Origin: Actibacterium ureilyticum
Lineage (GTDB): Bacteria > Pseudomonadota > Alphaproteobacteria > Rhodobacterales > Rhodobacteraceae
Reading direction: 5' to 3'
Length of the DNA: 64,000 nt
Assembly: GCF_002285435.1 (NCBI RefSeq)
Contig: NZ_NSBT01000037.1
Span: 124,001-188,000 of the forward strand
In this document: in pieces, positions 34,177 to 44,431 of the stretch
Layout: every line of letters starts with the position of its first letter
Position numbering within the stretch: the stretch's first letter is position 1
Translations under genes and position numbers: made by a program
Notes under the pieces: model-generated
What the model saw: only the letters and a program-made list of their open reading frames with translations
Told to the model about the DNA's origin: nothing
The model's database searches: none

Positions 34177-35706
34177 ATGCTGTCTCAGACCGACCCAACC
34201 CCGCAACCGCCCTGCCCCGCAGCGTTCAATCTGGCCGCCTATGTGCTGGCCCAGGCCGATGTGACCCCCGACAAGATCGCGCTGGCCATTGTCGGCCCCG
34301 CCAAGTCAGAACGGTGGAGCTATGGCCGCCTGCGCGGGGCGGTGATGGGCGTGGCCGGCGCGATGCAGGCGATGGATCTGCAGCCCGGCGCGCGGGTGCT
34401 GCTGCGGCTGGCCAACACGGTGGATTTCCCCATCGCGTTTCTGGGCGCCATCGCCGCCGGTCTGGTGCCCGTGCCCACCGCCGCGCAGCTGACCACGCCG
34501 GAAATCACCAAACTGGCGAATGAGTTGCAGCCCGCGCTGGTCATCGCGGGCGACGGTGTGCCCCTGCCCGATGCGCCGGGGGCACAGGTGATCGACAGCC
34601 CCACGTTCGAGGGGTGGTTCGACCATCCCCCCGCCACGCCGGTCATGGGCGATCCCGACCGGCTGGCCTATATCGTCTATACCTCGGGCACGTCGGGCCA
34701 GCCGCGCGGCGTGATGCACGCCCATCGCGCCGTCTGGGCGCGGCGGATGATGTGGCAGGGCTGGTACGGGCTGACACCGGATGACCGGCTGCTGCATGCG
34801 GGCGCGTTCAACTGGACCTATACGCTGGGCACCGGCCTGCTGGACCCCTGGGCCATCGGCGCCACCGCGCTGATCCCGGCAAATGGGGTCGACGCGGCGA
34901 CCCTGCCGCTGCTGCTGAAACGCTATGACGCGACGATTTTTGCTGCTGCACCCGGCGTTTACCGGCAGATGTTGAAGTCGAACCCGGCGTTGTCGCTGCC
35001 CAAACTGCGCCACGGGCTGTCGGCGGGTGAAAAGCTGCCCGATGCCGTGCGCCAGGGCTGGAACGACGCCAGCGGCACCATGGTTTTCGAGGCGCTGGGG
35101 ATGTCGGAGTGTTCCACCTTCATCTCGGGCAGCCCCGACCGCCCCGCGCCGCCCCATGCCTCGGGCTATCCGCAGCCGGGCCGCCGGATCGCGGTGCTGG
35201 GACCCGATTTCGCGCCTGTCCCGCGCGGCGAACCCGGTCAACTGGCGATCCATGCCAGCGATCCGGGGCTGATGCTGGGCTATTGGCAGGCGGAAGCGGA
35301 AACAAAGGCGCGCTTTCACGGCGATTGGTTCCTGACCGGCGACATGGTCGAGATGAGCGCCGACGGCGCCATCGCCTATCTGGGCCGCAGCGACGACATG
35401 ATGAACGCCGGCGGCTTCCGTGTCTCACCGGTCGAGGTCGAACAGGCGCTGTGCAAACACCCGCAGATCCACGAGGTCGCGGCGACCGAAATCACGGTCA
35501 AGGCCGACACGACCGTCATCGCGGCCTTCTATACTGGCGAAAAGTTGACCGATGCGGCCCTGTCGGAATTTGCCGCAAGCTGCCTGGCGCGCTACAAACA
35601 ACCCCGATTGTTCGTGCATCTGGACAGCCTGCCCAAGGGCGCGAACAACAAACTGAACCGGCGGCGCATCCGCCAGGAGTATGAGGGCCAGCATGGTCAA
35701 GCTTGA
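34177..35706 (+). CDS. AMP-forming acyl-CoA synthetase (benzoate/2-aminobenzoate-CoA ligase-like)
   Basis: The 509-residue adenylate-forming enzyme has the ATP-binding P-loop YTSGTSGQPRG at 168-178, the A5-like GMSECSTF, the A7 LTGDMVEMSADG, the A8 hinge GRSDDMMNAGGFRVSPVEVE and the catalytic Lys in PKGANNKLNRR. Overall it looks like the medium-chain or aromatic acid-CoA ligase branch; the acid is unknown. It overlaps the DsbA-like gene by 14 bp, so the two are coupled. The divergent XRE-cupin gene is the likely regulator. Confidence 0.88.
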   Translation: MLSQTDPTPQPPCPAAFNLAAYVLAQADVTPDKIALAIVGPAKSERWSYGRLRGAVMGVAGAMQAMDLQPGARVLLRLANTVDFPIAFLGAIAAGLVPVPTAAQLTTPEITKLANELQPALVIAGDGVPLPDAPGAQVIDSPTFEGWFDHPPATPVMGDPDRLAYIVYTSGTSGQPRGVMHAHRAVWARRMMWQGWYGLTPDDRLLHAGAFNWTYTLGTGLLDPWAIGATALIPANGVDAATLPLLLKRYDATIFAAAPGVYRQMLKSNPALSLPKLRHGLSAGEKLPDAVRQGWNDASGTMVFEALGMSECSTFISGSPDRPAPPHASGYPQPGRRIAVLGPDFAPVPRGEPGQLAIHASDPGLMLGYWQAEAETKARFHGDWFLTGDMVEMSADGAIAYLGRSDDMMNAGGFRVSPVEVEQALCKHPQIHEVAATEITVKADTTVIAAFYTGEKLTDAALSEFAASCLARYKQPRLFVHLDSLPKGANNKLNRRRIRQEYEGQHGQA

Positions 35707-36358
35707 TATCCTGTCCGACCCGATCTGCCCCTGGTGCTATATCGGCAAGACGCGGCTGGATCGCGCGCTGGCGCAGCGGCCCGATCACCCGTTCACCATC
35801 GAATGGCACCCCTTTCAGCTGAACCCCGACATGCCGCCCGAAGGCATGGACCGCCGCGCGTATCTCGAGGGAAAGTTCGGCGGCAAGGAGGGCGCGGTGC
35901 GGGTCTATGGCCAGATCGCCGATGCGGCCGAGGAAGACGGGCTGATGCTGAACCTGGGCGCCATCGAACGCACGCCCAACACGCTGAACGCGCACCGGCT
36001 GATCCACTGGGCGGGGATCGAGGGGCGCCAAACCCCGGTGGTTTCGGCCCTCTTCGCCGCATATTTCGAAAAAGGGCTGGATATCAGCGATCTGGAGGTT
36101 CTTCTTCAGATTGCGACTGACGCGGAAATGGATGTCGACGCCACGCGCCGCCTGTTGCAGGGCGACGCCGACAGCGCCGATATCCGCGCCCGTGACGCCC
36201 ATGCCCGCCAGCGCGGCGTGGGCGGCGTGCCGATGTTCATCGTCGCCAACCAGCACGCCCTGTCGGGTGCCCAGCCCACCGATCTGTGGCTGCAGGCCAT
36301 CGACGAGATCACCGAGCAGATCCGCACCAAGACACCCACAGATTCCACCGTGCATTGA
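35693..36358 (+). CDS. DsbA-family oxidoreductase, FrnE-like
   Basis: The 221-residue protein has a CPWC redox motif at 12-15 (SDPICPWCYIGKTRL) and the FrnE/DsbA inserted helical domain (FQLNPDMPPEGMDRR, then RTPNTLNAHRLIHWA), ending with GVGGVPMFIVANQHALSGAQP, in which GVP precedes the cis-Pro loop. FrnE members are cytoplasmic thioredoxin-fold oxidoreductases or isomerases. No signal peptide is present. I chose 35693 because AGGG is well spaced there; the ATG at 35681 has its purine run too close. Confidence 0.88.
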   Translation: MVKLDILSDPICPWCYIGKTRLDRALAQRPDHPFTIEWHPFQLNPDMPPEGMDRRAYLEGKFGGKEGAVRVYGQIADAAEEDGLMLNLGAIERTPNTLNAHRLIHWAGIEGRQTPVVSALFAAYFEKGLDISDLEVLLQIATDAEMDVDATRRLLQGDADSADIRARDAHARQRGVGGVPMFIVANQHALSGAQPTDLWLQAIDEITEQIRTKTPTDSTVH

Positions 36359-36443
36359 CGCACAGAAAAACCGTCTGATACGGGGTGGTAGTCCGCCTGC
36401 GCGCATGTTAGGGCGGATGGATCGCCCCTAGCGGATCCTCACC

Positions 36444-37661
36444 ATGCCCGACCGTCTTTCCAAGCCAGAGTTCATCGCTCTGATGGCGATGCTGTTCGCC
36501 ACCATCGCCCTGTCCATCGACGCGATGCTGCCCGCCCTGCCCGAGATCACGCAGGCGCTGACGCCCGACGCGCCGAACAAGGCGCAGCTGATCCTGACGC
36601 TGTTCGTGCTGGGCATGGGCTTGGGCACCTTCGTCACCGGTCCGCTGTCGGACACGTTCGGGCGCAAGCGCGTGCTGCTGTCCGGGGCTGCGCTTTATAC
36701 CGTTGCGGCGCTGGCGGCGACGCTCGCCAATTCGCTGGAGCTGCTTCTTTTTGCCCGCTTCGTGCAGGGCATCGGCGCTGCCGGGCCCCGGGTGGTGGCG
36801 ATGGCGATCATCCGCGATCTGTATTCCGGGCGGCAGATGGCGCAGCTGATCTCTCTGGTCATGCTGATCTTTGCCATCGTGCCCGCCTTTGCCCCCAGTG
36901 TCGGCGCCGCGATCCTGCTGGTGACCGGCTGGCGCGGAATATTCGCGGTCTTCATCCTGTTTTCGGCGCTTACCTCGCTGTGGCTGGCGCTGCGCCAGGC
37001 CGAGACCTTGCCGCCCGAACGCCGCCGCCCGCTGCGGCTGGGCCAGCTGACCCGCGCCATCGCCGAGGTCTTCGGCCTGCCCATGGTGCGGCTGTCGATC
37101 CTGGTGCAGGGCCTGTGCATGGGCATCCTGTTTTCGACCATCAGCACCATCCAACAGGTCTATGACATCACCTTCGGGCGCGCCGACAGCTTCCCGCTGT
37201 GGTTCGGCTTCGTTGCGCTGATCGCGTCCAGCGCCAGCATCATCAACGCCCGGCTGGTGGTGCGTCTGGGGATGCGCTACCTGATCACGCTGGCGCTGGG
37301 GGCACAGATCGTGCTGTCGGGGCTGGCGCTGGCGGTCTATGGGCTGGACCTGTTGCCGGGGGATGCGGGGTTTGCCCTGTGGGTGGTGTGGAACATCTCG
37401 CTTTTCTTCATGGTCGGGCTGACGCTGGGCAATCTGAACGCCCTGGCGATGGAGCCCCTGGGCCATATCGCGGGCATGGCGGCGTCGGTCATCAGCTCGG
37501 TCGCCACGGTGATGGCGGTGGTCATCGCGATCCCGATCGGGCTGGCCTTTGACGGCACGCCGGTGCCGCTGGCTGCCGGGATCCTGGCCTGTGCGGTGCT
37601 GGGCTTCGTGCTGATCCGGCGCATGGCGCGGCTGGAGCGTGTGAGCGGCCCCGCCATCTGA
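36444..37661 (+). CDS. MFS multidrug exporter, Bcr/CflA family
   Basis: The 405-residue protein has twelve predicted transmembrane segments. The Bcr/CflA start (FIALMAMLFATIALSIDAMLPALPEI) and motif A (GPLSDTFGRKRVLLSG) are clear, and the QGIGAAGPRVVAMAIIRDLY motif C region is typical. It would export small drugs by proton antiport; the substrate is not predictable. Orientation matches the neighbouring genes, but an 85-bp gap separates it from the DsbA-like gene. Confidence 0.9.
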   Translation: MPDRLSKPEFIALMAMLFATIALSIDAMLPALPEITQALTPDAPNKAQLILTLFVLGMGLGTFVTGPLSDTFGRKRVLLSGAALYTVAALAATLANSLELLLFARFVQGIGAAGPRVVAMAIIRDLYSGRQMAQLISLVMLIFAIVPAFAPSVGAAILLVTGWRGIFAVFILFSALTSLWLALRQAETLPPERRRPLRLGQLTRAIAEVFGLPMVRLSILVQGLCMGILFSTISTIQQVYDITFGRADSFPLWFGFVALIASSASIINARLVVRLGMRYLITLALGAQIVLSGLALAVYGLDLLPGDAGFALWVVWNISLFFMVGLTLGNLNALAMEPLGHIAGMAASVISSVATVMAVVIAIPIGLAFDGTPVPLAAGILACAVLGFVLIRRMARLERVSGPAI

Positions 37662-37780
37662 CATCTGACCCGGAACCTGCGCCTTTGCCCCCCGCGCGGC
37701 ATATTCAGCGCAGGAAACGGGTCGCGCGGCGCGGGCCATCACGTCTTTGGTCGGGTCATGCAACGCAGAAAGGCATGACC

Positions 37781-38530
37781 ATGACCCTGACCGACAAGAC
37801 CATCCTGATCACCGGCGCCAGCAGCGGCATCGGCGCCGCCGCCGCGCGGCTTTTCGCCCGACAGGGCGCCAACCTGGTGCTGGGCGCCCGGCGCAAACCC
37901 CTGTTGGACGAGATCGCCCAGCAGATCCACCATGATGGCGGCCGCGCCGTCGTGCTGGCGGGCGATGTGTGCGACGCCGATTACGCCGCCGCACTGGTCG
38001 ATCTGGCGCAGCAGACGTTTGGGCAGCTGGACGGTGCGTTCAACAATGCCGGAACGGTGGGCGACATGTCGCCCCTGCCCGCGATGACGGCCGAGACCTG
38101 GCACCGGGTGCTGGACACCAACCTGACCAGCGCGTTTTTCGCGGCCAAGGCGCAGATCCCGGCGCTAAGCCGCAATGGCGCCATCGTCTTCACCAGTTCC
38201 TTCGTCGGCAATGACAATGGCGGGATGCCCGGCATGGGCGCCTATGCCGCGGCCAAGGCCGGGCTGGTGGGGCTGATGCGGTCGCTGGCGGTGGATCACG
38301 CGGGCGACGGGCTGCGCATCAACGCGATCCTGCCCGGCGGCACGCTGACCGCGACGGCGGGCGACGACCCCGAAACCCATGCCTTCATCGCCGGTCTGCA
38401 CCCGGTGAAACGGCTGGCCCAACCGGACGAGATCGCACAGGCGGCGGCCTTTTTGCTATCGGATGCCGCGTCCTTCGTCACCGGCGCGGCGCTGTCGGTC
38501 GATGGCGGCGTGTCCGTGCGGTTCCTGTAG
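37781..38530 (+). CDS. short-chain dehydrogenase/reductase
   Basis: The 249-residue classical SDR has TGASSGIGAAAARLF for NAD(P) binding, NNAGTVGDMSPL, the catalytic Ser in FTSSFVGND, YAAAKAG with catalytic Tyr and Lys, and a C-terminal SFVTGAALSVDGG. R residues after the second strand (GARRKP) favour NADP. Substrate is unknown. Two tandem ATGACC repeats precede the domain; I chose the second ATG (37781) because AAGG lies 7 nt before it. It is convergent with mfd, with only 3 bp between. Confidence 0.88.
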   Translation: MTLTDKTILITGASSGIGAAAARLFARQGANLVLGARRKPLLDEIAQQIHHDGGRAVVLAGDVCDADYAAALVDLAQQTFGQLDGAFNNAGTVGDMSPLPAMTAETWHRVLDTNLTSAFFAAKAQIPALSRNGAIVFTSSFVGNDNGGMPGMGAYAAAKAGLVGLMRSLAVDHAGDGLRINAILPGGTLTATAGDDPETHAFIAGLHPVKRLAQPDEIAQAAAFLLSDAASFVTGAALSVDGGVSVRFL

Positions 38531-38533
38531 GGA

Positions 38534-41500
38534 TCAGGAGGCGCCGGCTTTTTGTTTCTTCTCGGCCACGACCTTTTCGGCCAGATCGCGCGCGATGGCA
38601 AAGGCGCCCTTGATCTTGTCGCTGTCCTTGGCCCAGTCGCGGCGGACGACGATCTTGTTGTCCTTGACCTTGGCCAGCCCGTTCTGCGCCTGGATGAATT
38701 CGACCAGCCCGGCGGGCGAGGCGAATTTGTCGTTGTGAAACTGGATCGTGGCCCCCTTGGGGCCGCCATCCAACTTGGCGATCCCGGCGCGTTTGCACAT
38801 CGCCTTGATCCGCACGATCAGCAGCAGCGTGTTGACCTCTTTCGGCAGTTTTCCGAAGCGGTCGATCAGCTCGGCGGCGAAACCTTCCAGCTCAACTTTG
38901 CTCTGCAACCCGCTGAGGCGGCGGTACAATCCCAGACGCACGTCCAGATCGGGCACGTAGTCCTCGGGGATCAGGACGGGGACGCCCAGGTTGATCTGCG
39001 GCGCCCATTGGTCGTCGGTGTCCGACAGCCCCTCCAGCTCGCCCGCCTTGATCTTGGCAATCGCCTCTTCCAGCATCGACTGGTACAGCTCGAAGCCCAC
39101 CTCGCGCACATGGCCCGACTGCTCCTCGCCCACCAGGTTGCCCGCGCCGCGAATGTCCAGATCCTGCGAAGCCAGCGTGAAACCCGCGCCCAAGGTGTCG
39201 AGCGAGCCGAGCACCCGCAACCGCTTTTCTGCCTGCGGTGTCAGTGGCTTGCGCGGCTTTGTTGTCAGATAGGCATAGGCGCGCGTCTTGGACCGCCCCA
39301 CGCGACCCCGGATCTGGTAAAGCTGCGACAGGCCGAACATATCCGCGCGATGCACCACCATCGTGTTGGCGGTCGGGATGTCCAGCCCACTTTCGACGAT
39401 GGTCGTGGCCAGCAGCACGTCGTACTTGCCGTCGTAAAACGCGTTCATCCGGTCATCCAGCTCGCCCGCCGCCAATTGGCCATGGGCGGTGATGAACGTG
39501 ACCTCGGGGACGTGATCGCGAAGGAAGGCCTCGATCTCGGGCAGATCGCTGATGCGCGGGACGACGAAAAAGCTCTGCCCGCCGCGATAATGTTCGCGCA
39601 GCAGCGCCTCGCGGATGGTGACGGTGTCAAACTCGCTGACAAAGGTGCGGATCGACAGACGGTCAACCGGGGGCGTGCCGATGATCGACAGATCCCGGAC
39701 CCCGGTCAGCGACATCTGCAGCGTGCGCGGGATCGGCGTGGCGGTCAGGGTCAGCACATGGATGTCCGAGCGCAGCTGTTTCAGCCGTTCCTTGTGGGAC
39801 ACACCGAAATGCTGTTCCTCATCCACGATCAACAGGCCCAGATTGGCGAACTTGATGTTCTTGGCCAACAGCGCATGGGTCCCGATACAGATATCGACCG
39901 TCCCATCGGCCAGGCCCGCGCGGGTCTCTGTCGCCTCTTTCGCGCTAACGAAGCGCGACAACTGCCTGACCTTCAACGGAAAACCCCGAAACCGGTCAGC
40001 AAAGCTTTTGGCATGTTGCCGTGCCAGCAGCGTGGTGGGCGCGATGACCGCGACCTGCACACCCGACATGGCGGCCACGAACGCCGCGCGCATCGCGACC
40101 TCGGTCTTGCCGAAGCCCACATCGCCGCAGACCAGCCGGTCCATCGGCGAGCCCTGCGCCAGATCGCCCAGCACATCGGCAATCGCCTGAAGCTGATCCT
40201 CGGTCTCTTCATAGGGGAAGCGGGCGGCGAATTCTTCCCACATGTGATGGTTCGGCTCCAGGATCGGCGCCTTGCGCAGCGCGCGTTCGGCGGCCACCCG
40301 GATCAGCTTGTCCGCGATCTGGCGGATGCGCTCCTTCAGCTTGGCCTTCTTGGCCTGCCACGCGCCACCGCCCAGCTTGTCCAGCAGCCCCTCGTCCTGG
40401 CCATAGCGGCTGAGCAGCTCGATATTTTCCACCGGCAGGAACAGCCGGTCGCCGCCCGCATATTCCAGCGCGATGCATTCATGCGGGGCGTTCATGGCGG
40501 TGACGGTTTCCAGCCCCGTGAACCGCCCGACCCCGTGTTCCACATGCACGACCAGATCGCCCGGCGACAGCGTTTGGGTTTCGGTCAGGAAATTCTCGGC
40601 CCGGCGCTTCTTGCGCGGCGCGCGGATCAGCCGGTCGCCCAGCACATCCTGTTCCGAGATCACAGTCAGTTGCGGGCCCTCGAACCCGTGTTCCAGCGAC
40701 CAGACGGCCAGATGCACGCCGGATGGGCCCACATCGCGGATATCGCGGATCGGGGTGACGCCGGCCAGCCCCTCATCCTCCATCAGCCCCGTCAGACGTT
40801 CGCGCGCCCCGTCGGAGTATGAGGCGACAATCACCGGCCCCTCGGCCCGGCGTGCTTCAATATGATCTTTCAGAACGCTGAAAAGGCTCAGGCTTTCCAG
40901 CTTTCGCTCGGGCGCGAAATTGCGGCCGATCCGCCCGCCCGCGTCGATCACGCCGGGGCCGGTCGCCTGTTTCAGCGGGTTCAGGTGCAGCACGCGGTGG
41001 CCCGCCACGGCGGCCTCCCACGCGGCATCGTCCAGGTACAATTGCCCCGGCGCGCAGGGTTTATAGACCGTGTCGACGCGGTTCTTCTGTTCCAGCGCAT
41101 GCAGGCGGGTCTGATACTGATCCTCGATCCCCTCCCACCGGGTCAGGCGGCTTGGGGTGATCTGATCGTCCAGAAAGACCGACGCGCCCGGCAGGTAATC
41201 GAACAGCGTTTCCAGCCGGTCGTGAAAGAACGGCAACCAGTGCTCCATCCCCTGATGCTTACGGCCCGCGCTGACGGCCTCGTACAGCGGATCGTCGGTG
41301 CCCGCCGCGCCAAACGCGATGCGATAGTTCTGGCGGAACCGCGTGATCGCGGCCTCGTCCAGGATCACCTCGGATACCGGGGCCAGATCGATGGTCTGCA
41401 ACGTCTCGGTCGTGCGCTGGGTTACCGGATCGAACCGGCGCAGCCCGTCCAGCTCATCGCCGAACAGGTCCAGCCGGACGGGACCGTCACCGCCGGGGGG

Positions 41501-41995
41501 ATAGATGTCGATGATGCCGCCGCGCACGGCATAATCACCGGGCTCCATCACCGTGGGCGATTGCGAAAAGCCCATGCGCACCAGGAAGTTGCGCAGCGTT
41601 TCTTCGTTGATCTGCCCGCCCACGCGCGCGCTGAAGGCCGCGTCGCGCAGCAGGTCCCGCGCCGGGATCTTCTGGGTCGCCGCCGACAGCGTGGTCAACA
41701 GGATGAACGGCCCCGGCACCCCATGGACCAGCGCCGCCAGCGTGGCCATCCGCGCGGCCGACACGGCCGGGTTGGGCGACACGCGGTCATAGGGCAGACA
41801 ATCCCAGCCGGGAAATTCCAGCACCACCGCGTCGGGGGCGAAAAACGCCAGCGCCGCGCGCATCGCGGCCCGCCGCTTGTCATCGCGCGCGATATGACAG
41901 ACCGGCCCGCCGGATTTGGCCAGTTCCTGCGCCAGCAGGCGGGCATCGAACCCCTCGGGCGCGCCGCCGATGGTGATATGCTGTGTTCCGGTCAT
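38534..41995 (-). CDS. mfd: transcription-repair coupling factor
   Basis: The 1153-residue Mfd removes RNA polymerase stalled at DNA lesions and recruits UvrA. The N-terminal UvrB-like part, the RNA-polymerase interaction region (ending near DLVVHVEHGVGRFTGLE), Walker A GDVGFGKTEVAMRA at about residue 622, DEEQHFG at about 723, the helicase C motifs (SGLDIPTANTMVVH, then QIRGRVGRSKTRAYAYL) and the C-terminal TRCF domain are all visible. Full length for the family. A 42-kb-region membrane protein gene lies just upstream on the same strand. Confidence 0.97.
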   Translation of the reverse strand: MTGTQHITIGGAPEGFDARLLAQELAKSGGPVCHIARDDKRRAAMRAALAFFAPDAVVLEFPGWDCLPYDRVSPNPAVSAARMATLAALVHGVPGPFILLTTLSAATQKIPARDLLRDAAFSARVGGQINEETLRNFLVRMGFSQSPTVMEPGDYAVRGGIIDIYPPGGDGPVRLDLFGDELDGLRRFDPVTQRTTETLQTIDLAPVSEVILDEAAITRFRQNYRIAFGAAGTDDPLYEAVSAGRKHQGMEHWLPFFHDRLETLFDYLPGASVFLDDQITPSRLTRWEGIEDQYQTRLHALEQKNRVDTVYKPCAPGQLYLDDAAWEAAVAGHRVLHLNPLKQATGPGVIDAGGRIGRNFAPERKLESLSLFSVLKDHIEARRAEGPVIVASYSDGARERLTGLMEDEGLAGVTPIRDIRDVGPSGVHLAVWSLEHGFEGPQLTVISEQDVLGDRLIRAPRKKRRAENFLTETQTLSPGDLVVHVEHGVGRFTGLETVTAMNAPHECIALEYAGGDRLFLPVENIELLSRYGQDEGLLDKLGGGAWQAKKAKLKERIRQIADKLIRVAAERALRKAPILEPNHHMWEEFAARFPYEETEDQLQAIADVLGDLAQGSPMDRLVCGDVGFGKTEVAMRAAFVAAMSGVQVAVIAPTTLLARQHAKSFADRFRGFPLKVRQLSRFVSAKEATETRAGLADGTVDICIGTHALLAKNIKFANLGLLIVDEEQHFGVSHKERLKQLRSDIHVLTLTATPIPRTLQMSLTGVRDLSIIGTPPVDRLSIRTFVSEFDTVTIREALLREHYRGGQSFFVVPRISDLPEIEAFLRDHVPEVTFITAHGQLAAGELDDRMNAFYDGKYDVLLATTIVESGLDIPTANTMVVHRADMFGLSQLYQIRGRVGRSKTRAYAYLTTKPRKPLTPQAEKRLRVLGSLDTLGAGFTLASQDLDIRGAGNLVGEEQSGHVREVGFELYQSMLEEAIAKIKAGELEGLSDTDDQWAPQINLGVPVLIPEDYVPDLDVRLGLYRRLSGLQSKVELEGFAAELIDRFGKLPKEVNTLLLIVRIKAMCKRAGIAKLDGGPKGATIQFHNDKFASPAGLVEFIQAQNGLAKVKDNKIVVRRDWAKDSDKIKGAFAIARDLAEKVVAEKKQKAGAS

Positions 41996-42027
41996 GCGCG
42001 GTCAACTGGCCCGGCAACCGGCAGAAG

Positions 42028-42555
42028 TCAACCGCCCAACGCCCCGACCGACATGTTCTGCCACATCCCCCAGACGGCGGTGGAAAAGATCGCCAGCATG
42101 CCGATCACCTGGGTGATGAACCGGTGCCGGTTCATGATCCGTGTCATCCCGCTCAGGTCGGGCGCGCGATGGCGCAGGATATGCGCGGTGCGCACGCTGA
42201 GCAGGCCCACCATGCTCATCGGAAAGGCCAGCAGAAACACCGCCTGGCAGAATTCGACGCCATAGAAGAACCCGACCCCGAACAGCACCGTCAGCAGGCA
42301 GCACACCACGCCCAGGATCCACAGCCCCGAGATGCTGTTGATGTAAAGGATGCGGTTCACGTTCACGCGGGTCAGGTCCATCAAGTCGATCTCGGCCTGG
42401 CCGCCCTGGCGCTTGGCGCGCTGGACCATGTCGAACGGCACCCCCAGAACCCAGTGCGAGGCCGAAGACCAGACCACCGCAAGCGCGATCCAATACCACA
42501 GATTGGAAAAAGACCGCATGTCAATCAGCTCAAATACGGTGTCGTACCAGTCCAC
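42028..42555 (-). CDS. small polytopic membrane protein of unknown function, upstream of mfd
   Basis: The 175-residue product starts at a GTG (42555) with MDWYDTVFELIDMRSFSNLW; the first ATG lies 12 codons later, inside what looks like the conserved start. About four transmembrane segments are seen (for example WILGVVCCLLTVLFGVGFFYG). I recall that similar Rhodobacterales proteins carry the database label 'component of SufBCD complex', but nothing in this sequence supports an Fe-S role. It lies 32 bp upstream of mfd. Confidence 0.72.
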   Translation of the reverse strand: MDWYDTVFELIDMRSFSNLWYWIALAVVWSSASHWVLGVPFDMVQRAKRQGGQAEIDLMDLTRVNVNRILYINSISGLWILGVVCCLLTVLFGVGFFYGVEFCQAVFLLAFPMSMVGLLSVRTAHILRHRAPDLSGMTRIMNRHRFITQVIGMLAIFSTAVWGMWQNMSVGALGG

Positions 42556-42675
42556 GCGCTGTCCCTGTCTTCGTCGTTTTGCGGCAGCCTATACCGCGGT
42601 GCGGCGAAATCCCACCCTTGTTCCGCACACCCCTCCCCGTGTACCCAAATGCAAACGGATCACAAGGACAAACCG

Positions 42676-43677
<1,002 letters not shown>

Positions 43678-43796
43678 GGCCGCGCAATGCGCCGCGCAGG
43701 GACACAACACCTGATGACATAGCGGGGATAAGACACTATACATGGACAAAACGGCCACCAAGGCCGAATCCAGAGGCATAGTCAGAGGGCATATCC

Positions 43797-44357
43797 ATGA
43801 GCACGTTTTCACGGCGGTCTTTTCTTATGGCAGCAGGCGCAACCACCGCGCTGACCGCGGCCTGCGGCAACGGTGTCGGCAGCCAGGGCGGCGCGCGGAT
43901 CGACGCGCGGGTCGACAGCACCCGCGATTTCCTGTTCAGCCGCTATCCCGGCACGGTCGATCTGTCGAACAAGGCGCAGGGCATCCTGTGGATGCCGCTG
44001 ATCACCGAGGCCGGATTTGGCGTCGGCGGGTCCTATGGCCGCGGCGCGCTGCGGATCAATGATGTGACGGTCGATTACTATTCCGCGACCCAGGCGAGCT
44101 TTGGCCTGCAGATCGGCGCGCAGCAATACGCGCACGCGCTGTTCTTCATGACGGCCGAGGCGCTGAGCACCTTCCGCCGCTCGCCCGGCTGGTCGGCGGG
44201 TGCCGATCTGGAATACGCGCTGAACGACGAGGGCGGCAATGTCAGCGCCGAGACCCTGACCGCGCTGGACCCGGTTGTGGCCGTGGTCTTCGGTCAGGCG
44301 GGGCTGCTGGCCGGTGCCTCGGTCGAGGGCACGAAATACAGCCGGATCATCCCGTAA
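43797..44357 (+). CDS. SYLF (YSC84)-domain lipid-binding lipoprotein with a twin-arginine-type signal
   Basis: The 186-residue protein has an N-terminal SRRSFLMAAG twin-arginine-like motif and a lipobox LTAAC at about residues 19-23, so it is probably exported folded and then lipidated. The mature part is a SYLF domain: KAQGILWMPLITEAGFGVGGSYGRG and AGADLEYALNDEG fit the YSC84-like family, which binds phospholipid or phosphoinositide in other organisms. The bacterial function is not established. AGAGGGCATATCC precedes the ATG. Confidence 0.86.
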   Translation: MSTFSRRSFLMAAGATTALTAACGNGVGSQGGARIDARVDSTRDFLFSRYPGTVDLSNKAQGILWMPLITEAGFGVGGSYGRGALRINDVTVDYYSATQASFGLQIGAQQYAHALFFMTAEALSTFRRSPGWSAGADLEYALNDEGGNVSAETLTALDPVVAVVFGQAGLLAGASVEGTKYSRIIP

Positions 44358-44382
44358 GGCGATCTATTCCTAAAGAACGCAT

Positions 44383-44416
44383 AACGCCGCGCAACCTGCG
44401 CGGCGTTTTCGTTTTC
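44383..44416. terminator. bidirectional intrinsic terminator between the SYLF gene and ribH
   Basis: A perfect 11-bp stem, AACGCCGCGCA (44383-44393) and TGCGCGGCGTT (44397-44407), has a 3-nt loop. On plus it continues TTCGTTTTC. Reading minus it lies 25-49 bp past the ribH stop, so it can end both convergent genes. Confidence 0.88.
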
Positions 44417-44431
44417 AGACCGGGGCAACGA

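Noticed and set aside
38552-40822. Plus-strand frame of about 750 codons opposite mfd
   Set aside because: Antisense shadow of mfd; no domain, composition dominated by Gln, Arg, His, Asp.
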